A stretch of DNA of 64,000 bases from Nothopassalora personata. Lineage: Eukaryota > Ascomycota > Dothideomycetes > Mycosphaerellales > Mycosphaerellaceae. Location: assembly GCA_033816765.1 (NCBI GenBank), contig CM066298.1:2294001-2358000 (forward strand), written 5' to 3'. The notes beneath the pieces were generated by a model that did no database searches, had not been told where the DNA came from, and saw only the letters and a program-made list of their open reading frames with translations. Position numbers and translations under genes: made by a program. Of this stretch, positions 21,601 through 30,847 are shown one piece after another. The first letter of the stretch is position 1. Every line of letters begins with the position of its first letter.

Positions 21601-24400
21601 GGACGTGGCATGGGGAGGAAGAATCAGAAGACACGAACCAATCGCTAGGAAGAGAAAGGGACCCCACGTCCGGGTCACGTGCACGACCGCGCGCTTAGTG
21701 CATGGTCGAACACGACCGCAGAAGTAGCGTATGGACGTACACGACCACACGACCAGACGACCGGTCGAGTGGACAGACGGACATCTAACACCGGATGGCA
21801 TACGAACCTCCTTTGTATTTAGGAACGCTAGAAACCCTTATGGTTCTGATGCGTTCAACTCATGTTACTATCTCACTGATTGGAATACAACTCTTATTCC
21901 TATCATTCATCTTCGCTCAGCTTGCTTCAGCCTCTCCAAAGAATAATACCGCCACGTGACTTGACTTATCTCTCTTTTGAGACTAGCCCTGGAACGAGAC
22001 AATAACACACGCCTATTAACAATTACTGCTTAGGCATAAACTACACTAGCTACAACACCGAGCGCTAGTAACATTTAACTAACCTAAAGGTGATAGCAGT
22101 TTCTAGCTACTTAATTGGCTATTAACAAATGACGCTATAACCCCTACACTTTCACGAGACTAGGTTAAATCCGGGGTCGAACTAGCGACTAATAAGAGCA
22201 TAGAGAACTCTAACTATAACAACAACGCGGTAAACAATAGTAACGCGTCTAAATAACAGTACATTAACATACTACAATAGCAGTTAATGGATACCCTTAT
22301 AGAGGAAGATCGTGAGGAGCTTATAGTAGATACTTCGACGACTTTAAATGTCGCTGCCGCTCCGCCTACAATCCCCTTCGAAGAACTTAGCTAAATGGAT
22401 GACTTTTCCGCTAATACTAATTACGCCCTTACCGGATCCGGTAAGAGACTTAGAACGGCCTACTTCTACTATACTCTACACAATATCATGGTTGCTAACG
22501 TTGTTATTAGCTAGATAGCGGGCATCCGCTAGAGACCTCGTTATCTAGGCCGTAAGTACTACGATGTCCTTCGATCCGAACGTACACGCGACTTCTCTCC
22601 TCTACGCCGTGTTAACACCATTACGTCGATGCACCGCGATAACCTTCCGCCCGAACCTCTAAACTACCGTGCCGCTATAAAGCACCGCTTCGCCTAACAA
22701 TAGCGTGAAGCTATAGCTAAGGAGTTTGCTAAGGTAATCTCTACTAGCACATTTAAATAGGTAACTTAGTAAGAGAAGGATTATAATGCTTAGTAAGAAG
22801 AGGAGGGACTTTAGCCACTACTGCCGCTAAAGTGGGTGTACAAGTATAAGCTAGATAAGCATGGCATACTAAAGAGCTTTAAGGCCCGGCTATGCGTAAG
22901 AGGCGATCTATAGGGTATACACTTGGATACATACGCCGCTACACTGCTAGTAAGTATGTTCCGCCTCTACTGTACTATAGCCGCGAGCTTCGACCTAGAA
23001 GCTAAACAGTTTAATGTTGTGAATGCCTTTCTAAATTCGGACCTACCGTACACTATGTACCTATAACCACCTCCTAGAATCAATCGACTATCGGATGGAT
23101 CTAGCTATGCTCTTAAACTGGTTAAGGCTCTCTACGGACTTAAGGAATCCCCTCTCCTTTAGTACAACTCCCTTACTGTAACGCTCTCCTCTTTAGGCCT
23201 AGTTCCCCTATTAGACTCTAAGTGTATCTATTATAACGATAAGGTTATGTTCTTCTTCTACGTAGACGACCTAGTTATGCTCTACTATCGTAAGAACAAG
23301 GCCTATGCGGCACACATTAAGTAACAGCTTCTTAACGCATACGAGATGCACGAGCTCGGAGATCTAACCTAGTTCTTAGGAATTAAGGTAATACGAGACC
23401 GGCAAAAGAGACTGCTATAGCTCTTATAAGAGGACTACATAGAGAAGCTCGCCGCCAAGTTTAGCATATCTACTAGCGCATGTAAGACTAATGTGCTAGT
23501 AGATCAACACCTCGACTAGACGGTACCCGAGGGTCACGTCGTAGACGCTATAAAGATCCTTACGTACTAATAACGCATTAGGTCTCTAAACTTCGCAGTA
23601 ACGCACACACGCCTAGACATCGCCTTTTCCCTATCTATGCTCTTGCAGTACCTAACTAAGCTAACGGACACACATCTAAAGCTTACGGATTAGTGCTTAC
23701 GCTACCTCCTAGAGACTAAGAACCTCTGCCTTATATATAGCGCCAGCAAGTATATTACTCGCCTACACAGTTAGCCTAAACATCTCGGTAAGAACTATGA
23801 ATTCTTTAGCGCATTAGATGCCTCCTACGGCATGAACGTCGATAGGACTAGCTCTAGCGGATAGATCTTTATGCTGTTCGGCGGACTAGTCGATTATAAA
23901 GCCTCTAAGCAGATTACTGTTACTAAGTCCTTAACCGAAGCCGAACTCCTTAGCCTATTATAAGCGGCATTAGAGCTAATCTAGTAGGAACGTATCTTCG
24001 CCGAGATCTATCTCGAGTTTAACTAGTGCATACACCTGTACTGTGACAATACCTAGACCATTCGACTTGTTAACTAGTAAGGGTAAAAGCTTAATAGTAA
24101 GCTACGCCATATTAATATCCATTACTATTGGCTCCGCTAGAGAGACTAACGAGGAGATATCGAGATTCGGTATCTTAATACTAACGACATGCCTATAGAT
24201 AGGCTTACTAAGCTGCTGCTACTATAAAAGCATAAGCACTTCGTGAAGCTACTTAACATAGCTAAGGAAGGCGTAGATCCACGCTCCTTAGCGCCTACTG
24301 TAGATGCTAACACTAGCCGCATTACCTTAGGAGGTAATAATAACGCTTAAGATGCGTAGGCCTACTACACTAGTGGCTCTTCTCGACAGTTACTAGCACT
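18640..24400 (+). pseudogene. copia gag-pol relic (C2)
   Basis: Plus-strand translation through TAG stops shows Gag (I-V-L-K-S-Y-N near 18,740 and D-K-F-N-R-Q-L-E-L-Y), the GAG-pre-integrase region with H-C-R-A-C-S-L-A-K-A near 20,620, integrase with its catalytic region around 20,700-21,250, reverse transcriptase with Y-V-D-D-L-V-M near 23,260, and RNase H ending around 24,230. The middle is interrupted by the solo LTR at 21,573-22,007. The longest surviving open part is 20,578-20,820. The polyprotein would have made particles and copied the element; it is dead. Confidence 0.85.
21573..22007 (+). mobile_element. solo LTR, 435-bp family, copy 2, target duplication cacgc
   Basis: It runs TGTTACGGTTCGG...CAATAACA and is flanked by cacgc at 21,568-21,572 and 22,008-22,012. 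It is identical by eye, in inverse orientation, to 769-1203. It has no RIP signature inside a RIPed copia. The sequence GCGTTCAA at 21,851-21,858 corresponds to the part of the chromovirus G1 LTR that is complementary to the G1 primer site, so this family is a relative of G1 with a different U3. Confidence 0.93.
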
Positions 24401-24639
24401 AGGCTTTAACTATAGGACTCCTCTTCTCGGCGTATTATAGCATACACGACATAGTAATTAGCTACTACTAAGCGCTGCTTCTATTATGCCTCTCCTTCCG
24501 CATTTGGATAGATGCGACTTCCCTTTTATCCTTTTTATGCTAAAACAGGAAGGAACTAGTAGTGGGACTGCATAAAAACACCTCTTTAGTTCTAAATCCT
24601 TTCTCTTTCTTTAACTAACATAGACCGGTAGAGGCTATA

Positions 24640-25300
24640 TAGTATGTTTGGTACTACTGTCTCCTCTACCGGCTCCGCACTACCGCCTAGCGCCGCTAGC
24701 GCCGCTACCGCTAGAGCAAGCGTCCACTATTCACCGGCGCTGCCCTAGCACTATTATTACTAGGTGTTTCTCGGACTCCTATTAGCCTATAGTAAAAGGA
24801 CCGGAAACGCCCCTATTACTAGCAGCGGTACAGTGCATAAGTACCTGTAACGGCGCAGCCAATTATAGGCGCCGAAACACTATTAACCTCGCTACTAGTA
24901 GCATTACTATCACTACCTCCGTTACTATATTACAACGATCGTTATAACATTATCGATGCCTCTATTATCGTCCTTACCTTACTTAGAGACAGCATCTCTA
25001 CCCGCTAGGCGTGCAGCACCTACAGCACCACCGTCGCTAGGATTACCCTTACCCTAAGTAAAAAGATAAGGCCTTTATAAGCTATGAAGACCTTTCATTA
25101 GGTAAAAGAGTTCCTACTAGGACGTAGCTAAATGGTAATCTCTACCTAAGGCAGGAAGCGGAGTTCTCTAAGACCGTAACCGAAGTCATATGTGCGCGGT
25201 TATTAGATAGCAGTAAGGCACCCTAATTGCCGAAGCAACAGCGTACTATGACACCTAGGATTTTGATTAAGAATAATAGAGCGGACATTGAAGCGGACGA
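24640..25300 (+). pseudogene. extra open-frame relic downstream of C2 pol
   Basis: After RNase H, copia elements normally go straight to the polypurine tract. Here about 1.2 kb intervenes. One frame starting near 24,649 is Ser/Ala/Pro-rich. Another further down reads K-D-K-A-F-I-S-Y-E-D-L-S-L-G-K and F-S-K-T-V-T-E-V-I-C-A-R-L-L-D (25,065-25,215) with few stops. No family was recognised, and a frameshift or intron would be needed to join the parts. It could be an acquired accessory gene or an older insertion. Confidence 0.35.
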
Positions 25301-25329
25301 TAGGCCAAGCAATAAATTCAGCAGATATA

Positions 25330-25425
25330 ATAACCCCTAGGACTCGAACCTACAACCTTACATGTCCGTTAAAATGTAGGGAGATAGCACGCCTTACCGT
25401 TTAGTGCTATAAGAATAGCTTAGCT
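25330..25425 (-). ncRNA. tRNA-like sequence near the 3' end of copia C2
   Basis: The minus strand contains GTAGGTTCGAGTCCTAGG (T-arm with canonical TTCGAGT loop) and, upstream, CGGTAAGGCG inside a D-arm-like hairpin TAGCAC...GTGCTA. An ACAT...ATGT stem between them resembles the long variable arm of a class II tRNA. A good acceptor stem was not found. It is RIPed and surely not a functional tRNA gene now. It is antisense to the element, as are the tRNA-like sequences in G1 and G1b. Confidence 0.35.
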
Positions 25426-25712
25426 ACCCTACCGGACAAGATTCACATCGTTTAGAACCTATTATATAGGTTAACTATAGTATGAGGGACTTGGTGAGAT
25501 TGTGAATAGGGATGTGAGGCTGGGACAATAGCCTTACCTAAAACGCTAACTTAGCGCCCTGCTGTGCAGCTTACAATGGAGCTCTAATAAGCACGCAGTA
25601 ACGAAGCCTAACGTCATAAGGTAGGTGGGTGGGGTAATAGGTGATGGATGGGGTACACGCGATCACATGCGATCAGCTCATTCACCTGCAAGCCGCACGA
25701 GCTAAGGGGGTG

Positions 25713-25918
25713 TGTCACGATCTAAGCGTGCACCGGCGCTACAGCCCAATTAAACCTAAGGCAGCAGCCGCCAAGAATCAGGTGACATTGATTAGTTACC
25801 TGCAGCCTTTTTACAAGCAGCCCCTTCAATTCTAGCTTAGACACATGTAATCTACTATCTGCTTTTGAAACACCTTTATAAGCCCATTTTATGACTTCTA
25901 ACCACTTGTAACGTGATA
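25713..25918 (+). repeat. 3' LTR of copia C2
   Basis: 206 bp, TGTCACGATC...ACGTGATA, preceded by the purine tract gctaagggggtg and followed by the duplication catta. Confidence 0.93.
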
Positions 25919-25923
25919 CATTA

Positions 25924-27013
25924 AGGCTAAGCTAGAACCTAAGATTAAGAGTAGAAGGGTAATTCTTTAAAGCTAATACGATAAGCTTATAAAGGGACTT
26001 AAGAGTAAGAATATTAACTAATTTCTTATAAAATAGCTTAAGCTCGACTAAAAACTTAGATAAAGGGGCTATCCGCTTACTCTATATATAAAAGATAACC
26101 TCTACCGCATAATTAAAGACACTATTAATATAGCTAAAGGAAGAATTATTGCTAAATTAAGTAATAACCCTAAAGATACTATTTAGAGGTATCTTAAATT
26201 TACTTAAAGAAACCCCGGTAAATATATAGTAAATAGTAGCACTAAGAAAAGCGTCTTATTTACTATAATAGAGAACTAATAGACTACTAGTTATCCTCTA
26301 GAAAAGATAATTAGGGATTGCCTAAGGTAAACATATACTAAAATAACGAGAAAACTTACTAATAAAGTATACTAATTTCTTAGAAAGTGTAATATCGTTA
26401 ATTATAACTTACGACTACCTTAGGAAAGTATAGACAATACCTAAAAGAATTAGCTAAAGACCTGCCGTAAGTACTTAAAGGACAATTCTTAATTCTATAG
26501 AATTTAGGTAAATAGATATAAGGATCCTAAGGCCCTTAAACTAATAAAGAATCCTTAGTATAACTTAAATAGGGACTAAAAAGTAGAAGAAACGGATTCT
26601 AGACTAAAAGAGTTATACGGGCTACGTGTAGTTAAGACCTAGGGGGTATACTCCGCTAATAACTTATCTAAGGAGGACTCCTAGCTACTAGATAGAAGAT
26701 CTAATATTTATATTATAAATGAACCTACGAAGGCCGAATTTACCCTAGAATTAATCCTTAAGGACATACTCGTCTACGTAGCGGCTACTATACTTAGAGG
26801 AGTAGTTAAGGGTACCGTAAAGCTCTATATTAAGTTACTAGACGGACATCTAGTTACCTTAAACCTTAAAACACCCTCTATATTCTAGGATTTTATTATA
26901 ATATTATCTTACTCCCTTAAATATAAAAGAAAAGTCTTTTCTTAGACGACCGTACTAATATCTAGTATAATAGCGATAATGCTAGGGTAGCTAAGGTCTA
27001 GAGATTAGGGGAT
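25924..27013 (+). pseudogene. C3 copia relic, Gag C-terminus to start of pol
   Basis: This continues the C3 frame after C2: K-I-K-S-R-R-V-I-L, then K-G-R-I-I-A-K-L-S-N-N-P-K-D-T-I. TAG stops are frequent and there are no recognisable catalytic motifs. It ends at TRG1, whose duplication ctact lies at 27,014-27,018. Confidence 0.45.
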
Positions 27014-27018
27014 CTACT

Positions 27019-27337
27019 TGTTAGGAACCGCTGTACGTTATCACAACTCGGGCTTGGATCTTTGCAGGGATGTCTCAATCAGTTATGAAGGTAGTGGTTC
27101 CAAACAGTATATGGTGTATACTTGAAATGAGTTGAGCACGAGGCTCCTATCTACTTGCAAAAGAGCGTCGTCTATATAGTGCCGTGTCTTGGCGTGATCT
27201 TTCCTGCTCTCTCTGCTCTCTCTGCTCTCTCGAGAGAGCACCCGAGAGCACTGAGAGCACTCTGCATATCGGGTGCATCCGCTGGTCTGCTGGCATCGAT
27301 TGGTTGGCTACGGGCTTCCCCAGACCGATCCGTAACA
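27019..27337 (-). repeat. TRG1 3' LTR (319 bp)
   Basis: TGTTAGGAACCGC...GATCCGTAACA on the plus strand. In element orientation U3 holds GAGAGC/GCTCTC units forming palindromes (27,205-27,266), then a TATA box (ctatatag, 27,171-27,178 on plus), then R-U5. It is identical by eye to 29,100-29,418. Confidence 0.93.
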
Positions 27338-27355
27338 CCATCCCCCTTCTAGCCT

Positions 27356-27372
27356 AGCTTCGTCCCGAAGCT
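27356..27372. promoter_or_regulatory. conserved hairpin between purine tract and antisense gene (TRG1)
   Basis: agcttcg-tcc-cgaagct forms a perfect 7-bp stem with a 3-base loop. The same hairpin is present at 33,420-33,436, 48,448-48,464 and 59,907-59,923, each time between the polypurine tract and the start of the antisense gene. It would lie in the 5' leader of the antisense transcript and near the 3' end of the sense RNA. Confidence 0.7.
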
Positions 27373-27410
27373 TACAAGATGTCATTCCTTTCCAACTTTG
27401 TCATCCAACG

Positions 27411-27971
27411 ATGTCTTCTTCTTCCCTTTCCCTTCCCGTCACCAAAACCAGTACGCATCGTCGCAAGAAGCTTGCCAAGTTCATTCGAGAGAACGGGATT
27501 ACTATGGTCAAGTCGTGCTCTTTCTGCACTCGTGAGAAAAAGGTGTGCCGTGTCCACATCAAATCGGGCCGCTGTTCGGAGTGCAACGAACACAACATCA
27601 AGGGTTGTGACGTGCGAGTCACTCCTGCTGAGTGGAAGTCCCTTCAGTCCGTACGGGACAAGCTCACCCGTGAGCTTGAAGCGGTCCGTCATGATCTCGT
27701 TCGCAAGAGTGAAGAGATCGCGGCAGCCTATGCGAAGGAGGCGCGTCTTCGTCGTCAGCTTGAGCTGCACGAAAAGCGCGAGGGCGAGGCGATCGCTGTC
27801 GAGGAGGCGAGCATCCAAGTGTTAGAACAAGGGGAGCTCGAGGCCGCTCCGCCTTCCATCCCGGAAGACTGGTGGTTTCCTGCCTCCGATCCTTCGGTCT
27901 TCGACCCTAGCTTGTCCTTGGATGGGAATCTCCTCCTTCCTGAATCCTTCTCGGAGTTGGTCTCGTCGTAA
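27411..27971 (+). CDS. antisense Zn(II)2Cys6-like coiled-coil protein of TRG1 (186 aa)
   Basis: The protein is encoded on the strand opposite to Gag. Residues 16-24 are basic. Cysteines 36, 39, 46, 55, 58 and 66 give C-x2-C-x6-C-x8-C-x2-C-x7-C, which fits the fungal GAL4-type binuclear zinc cluster (C-x2-C-x6-C-x5-12-C-x2-C-x6-8-C). Residues about 75-140 are charged and heptad-like (coiled coil, likely dimerisation). Residues 150-186 are acidic and aromatic/hydrophobic (E-D-W-W-F-P), like an activation domain. A nuclear DNA-binding regulator is inferred. The start M-S-S is shared with the three related copies. A donor GTAAGT at 27,968 and acceptor at 28,022 suggest that the last codons may be spliced. 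An upstream out-of-frame ATG lies at 27,379. Confidence 0.82.
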   Translation: MSSSSLSLPVTKTSTHRRKKLAKFIRENGITMVKSCSFCTREKKVCRVHIKSGRCSECNEHNIKGCDVRVTPAEWKSLQSVRDKLTRELEAVRHDLVRKSEEIAAAYAKEARLRRQLELHEKREGEAIAVEEASIQVLEQGELEAAPPSIPEDWWFPASDPSVFDPSLSLDGNLLLPESFSELVSS

Positions 27972-28022
27972 GTTCGTCCTTTATCTGTTTTCCGTGTCGT
28001 AGTGTTGACTTCTGTGTCCTAG
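27968..28022 (+). other. possible 55-bp intron at the end of the TRG1 antisense gene
   Basis: GTAAGTTCG...TGTCCTAG on the plus strand overlaps the TAA stop codon. Splicing would replace the end with a short different tail. The related TRG2 lacks four bases at the donor and reads through instead. The intron is only meaningful if the plus strand is transcribed, i.e. antisense to Gag. Confidence 0.5.
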
Positions 28023-28074
28023 GTCATCAAATCAAGAAGCCGCTGTTTGATGCCTCGTCGTCAGGTTGTTTCTG

Positions 28075-29067
28075 CTAGGCAGATTTCGAGAAGAAGTTCT
28101 CGCATTCCTGGTATGTATTCTCTTCGCGAATCATTGCGTTGAACTCGCGGCTAACCATGTTCTTCTTCTTGCAGTTTCTTGCAAAGTGGCCTTGCTCGCC
28201 ACATACGTAGCAGGTGGAACCTTTGCTCTTCAGCCCCCTTCCTGTCCTACGTTCCGTTACGTCCAATTCCATTGGGTCTCCGTAACCATTAGGGTCCTGA
28301 CTTCTGGCCTTGAAGCCCCCTCTTCCGCCCGCGGCGGGTCTCTGGTATCCAGGCTGTACGTGTCGGTCGTACCTCAACTCCTGGAGCCTTTCGTCGATCT
28401 CCTTTGCTGCCTTGATCATCGCCCCTAGCGTAACGACGCTGGCGTTTCGGGATAGTTCGGCTTTGACGTTGTCTTTCAGCCCGAGGTAGAACTGCGATCG
28501 CAAAGCTGCGTCGTTCCATTCCAGGTCGGCGGCATATCCTTGGAATTCTGAGGCGTACAGCGCTACAGAAGTAGTCTGTCGAAGTTGTCGGATATGTCGG
28601 TCGGCGTATACCTCCTCATTTGGTATCCCGTATAGATCATCGAGTTTCGTCTTAAACTCGTCGTAGTCGTGGAAAATTTTTCGAGTTTCCGTTTTCGGTG
28701 TTTCTCCCTCGCCCTGGTTGTGTAGCCAGTCCTTGAGGTATGGTCGGAATCCTCTAGCTGCTTTTCCTCGTAGGAAGGATGCGGCGTACAAGACTTTAGA
28801 AGCCTCGCCTTGAAACTGGTGTGCGTTGAAGTGAAGGTACAACTGAACCTGCAGTTGAAAAGCCTCCAGTTTGTCCTTGGTCCCGTCGAACGTCTCCGGC
28901 GTAGACACCTTAGGTGCACGGTGGTGGTCCAATGGGTTCAGCATACCCATAGGAGTGTTGTTGTTCTTGCTGCTTCCTGTAATCGACATTTCGCTCATTC
29001 GTTCCGTGATGCCAGTTGACTGTGGCTGTTGTCGTGACGGACTCCGGGTAGCGTCTCTCCCAGACAT
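28075..29067 (-). CDS. Gag (capsid-nucleocapsid) of TRG1, 330 aa, intact
   Basis: Gag packages element RNA into particles. The protein begins M-S-G-R-D (ATG at 29,067-29,065). It has a polar N-terminus, a capsid-like helical region starting P-E-T-F-D-G-T-K and running through F-x-G-Y-A-A-D-L-E-W-N-D and L-K-D-N-V-K-A-E-L, then a basic Gly-rich linker, P-M-E-L-D-V-T, and one CCHC zinc knuckle C-Y-V-C-G-E-Q-G-H-F-A-R-N-C at about residues 286-299. It is a Ty3/gypsy (Retrotrans_gag) type protein. There are no stops and no RIP. Its TAG stop and the opposite-strand reading frame meet in one CTAG at 28,075-28,078. TRG2 has a near-identical copy with a frameshift. Confidence 0.92.
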   Translation of the reverse strand: MSGRDATRSPSRQQPQSTGITERMSEMSITGSSKNNNTPMGMLNPLDHHRAPKVSTPETFDGTKDKLEAFQLQVQLYLHFNAHQFQGEASKVLYAASFLRGKAARGFRPYLKDWLHNQGEGETPKTETRKIFHDYDEFKTKLDDLYGIPNEEVYADRHIRQLRQTTSVALYASEFQGYAADLEWNDAALRSQFYLGLKDNVKAELSRNASVVTLGAMIKAAKEIDERLQELRYDRHVQPGYQRPAAGGRGGFKARSQDPNGYGDPMELDVTERRTGRGLKSKGSTCYVCGEQGHFARNCKKKNMVSREFNAMIREENTYQECENFFSKSA

Positions 29068-29099
29068 ATGCAAAGGGCCCTGGTGGTGGTGCTCAAAGT

Positions 29100-29418
29100 T
29101 GTTAGGAACCGCTGTACGTTATCACAACTCGGGCTTGGATCTTTGCAGGGATGTCTCAATCAGTTATGAAGGTAGTGGTTCCAAACAGTATATGGTGTAT
29201 ACTTGAAATGAGTTGAGCACGAGGCTCCTATCTACTTGCAAAAGAGCGTCGTCTATATAGTGCCGTGTCTTGGCGTGATCTTTCCTGCTCTCTCTGCTCT
29301 CTCTGCTCTCTCGAGAGAGCACCCGAGAGCACTGAGAGCACTCTGCATATCGGGTGCATCCGCTGGTCTGCTGGCATCGATTGGTTGGCTACGGGCTTCC
29401 CCAGACCGATCCGTAACA
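29100..29418 (-). repeat. TRG1 5' LTR (319 bp)
   Basis: Same sequence as 27,019-27,337. Directly inside (plus strand 29,089-29,096, gtgctcaa) is the complement of ttgagcac, which is in the LTR at 29,213-29,220, about 40 bases downstream of the TATA box in element orientation. This is the arrangement of self-priming elements of the Tf1/sushi group. Confidence 0.93.
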
Positions 29419-29423
29419 CTACT

Positions 29424-30670
29424 ATACCTAAATATAAGTACTCTAGTAAAAGGAGAGCCTATAACAATTACTAAGTAGCCTATATCTAAAGATAGTACTC
29501 TACTATTAGTTACTAAGGCTTTAAAATAACAATTAAGGAACGTAGCTATAGCTAGGAGCTATATACCCCTTCTAGTAGTTCTAAGGACAATAAGAGACTA
29601 CTAAAAGATCCTTAGATACTATAGACTAGAGCAAATAATACACCTATAAGACGCGGTAAAGGGCTTTAAGATTATAGGATTAGAAGAACCACCTAAAACT
29701 AACGAGTGCGAACCTTATACTCTCTTAAAAGGACATAAGAGGATATCTCGAAGGTCTAGGAATAAGATACGACCTCCGTTAATACTTAAGGGCATCGTAA
29801 TTAACCTTATAGAATTTAATATAGGGTATAATAGAGACCAATATACCTTCTATACTAGCGACGAGTATATAGGACTTTAATTTAACTAGAATTTTTCTTA
29901 GAGGACTTAAGAGAACGTAATTAAAGTATATCTAGAACTTATAAGGTTTTTTAATCCTTTAGTAGGTTACTTATAGTTTCTTTTTTAGTCTCTCTTCTCT
30001 CTTAGTATCTAACTAATCCTATAAAGGAGGCTCTTAGGGCGGTAAGATACTTAATTTAATACCTTCTCTATAGTACGAAGTATTTAATTAAGTACTGCGG
30101 CCTACCTAAAAATTCGAACTTAACGTTACTAGAATTCTATAGGGCCTTAGATACCTTATTTACGGACGATAAGGAAACTCGTAGATTAAGTAAGGCCTTT
30201 GTCTTCTTCCTTTTTTGGGGGATTATTAACTAGAGAGCGGTTAAGTAGGGAATAGTTACGAAGTTAAGTACTAAATTAGAGCTATATACCCTTAGTTACG
30301 CCATCTTAGAAGTCCTATAGTAGGAAAGACTCTTTAGTACTATTACCCTTAAATTAGAAAATTAAATACTACTATACTATAATAACTAGTAGACTATAAG
30401 GATTATTAAGACTCTAAATAGTAGAATTAATACTAAAATAATGTATATAGACGTCTAATAATACTAGCTTAGAGAATAGTACTAAGTAGGACGCCTAAAA
30501 ATTAGCTAGATAGGGATATAGGAGATAGCCGTAGACGGATTAACTAAGGTCCTAAGTCCTTAATAGTACTAGCGGTTTATAAACTACCTTAATCTAGTAG
30601 ATTAGTAAATAGGTATACCCTCGCCTTAATAGCTAGGGGCTGCTATTCTTACTTTATATCTAAAATAAAT
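29424..30670 (+). pseudogene. C3 copia relic, C-terminal pol with RNase H end
   Basis: It continues C3 after TRG1. Near the end, K-T-L-N-S-R-I-N-T-K-I, then G-R-L-K-I-S-x-I-G and V-D-G-L-T-K-V-L-S-P match the last part of copia RNase H. TAG stops are frequent. From 30,670 to 30,847 nothing was recognised; it may contain the mutated 3' LTR. Confidence 0.55.
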
Positions 30671-30847
30671 ACTTATAATTTATTTTATTAGGAACTAAGG
30701 ATACCCTACCCTTACGATTAGAGAGGACTAGAGGACTTTTAAGAATAAGATAAGGCCTATAACTCGTAGTAAAGCTTACTTAACGGTTATACGTACCTAT
30801 AATGTAATAACCTTATATACTTAGCGCGGATATAGCTTATATCTAAT

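Larger units (their letters stand above)
18297..25918 (+). mobile_element. complete RIPed copia retrotransposon C2, 7622 bp, target duplication catta
   Basis: Two 206-bp LTRs (18,297-18,502 and 25,713-25,918) bound the element, with catta at 18,292-18,296 and 25,919-25,923. LTR ends are TGTCACG and CGTGATA or CGTAATA, i.e. a CGTGACA end after C-to-T change. Inside are a half-tRNA primer site, gag-pol with many TAG stops, an extra 3' region of about 1.2 kb, and a purine-rich tract gctaagggggtg before the 3' LTR. The 5' LTR is more mutated than the 3' LTR. A 435-bp solo LTR inserted later at 21,573-22,007. Confidence 0.93.
27019..29418 (-). mobile_element. TRG1: non-RIPed LTR element with Gag and antisense Zn2Cys6 gene, no pol (2400 bp)
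   Basis: Two 319-bp LTRs (27,019-27,337 and 29,100-29,418), identical by eye, with TG...CA ends and ctact at 27,014-27,018 and 29,419-29,423 show a complete, recent insertion. In element orientation (minus) the order is LTR, primer region, Gag, antisense gene, hairpin, purine tract agaagggggatgg, LTR. There is no protease, reverse transcriptase, RNase H or integrase, so it must be moved by another element. Its Gag resembles the RIPed Gag of chromovirus G1 (shared P-M-E-L-D-V-T before the zinc knuckle), so a G1-like element is the likely helper. Similar Gag-only elements are known in plants as TR-GAG. Confidence 0.93.
17550..30670 (+). mobile_element. RIPed copia retrotransposon C3, split by C2 and TRG1
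   Basis: After removing C2 (18,297-25,918) and TRG1 (27,019-29,418) a single copia frame appears. A 5' LTR-like segment ends near 17,758, followed by the primer site ttataagcccgag. Then come a Gag-like region on both sides of C2 (Y-R-D-x-K-K-E-Y-K-D-F-V-T-R-K and A-K-L-E-P-K-I-K-S-R), middle pol, and finally a copia RNase H end with G-R-L-K-I-S-x-I-G and V-D-G-L-T-K-V-L-S near 30,495-30,560. TAG stops are dense throughout. The 3' LTR was not recognised, so the right limit is approximate, and the left limit against the gene island is also approximate. Confidence 0.65.

Noticed and set aside
27379..27825. 148-residue frames on both strands overlapping the TRG1 antisense gene
   Set aside because: They are shadows of the zinc-cluster frame; they have no domain and no counterpart in TRG2, G1 or G1b.
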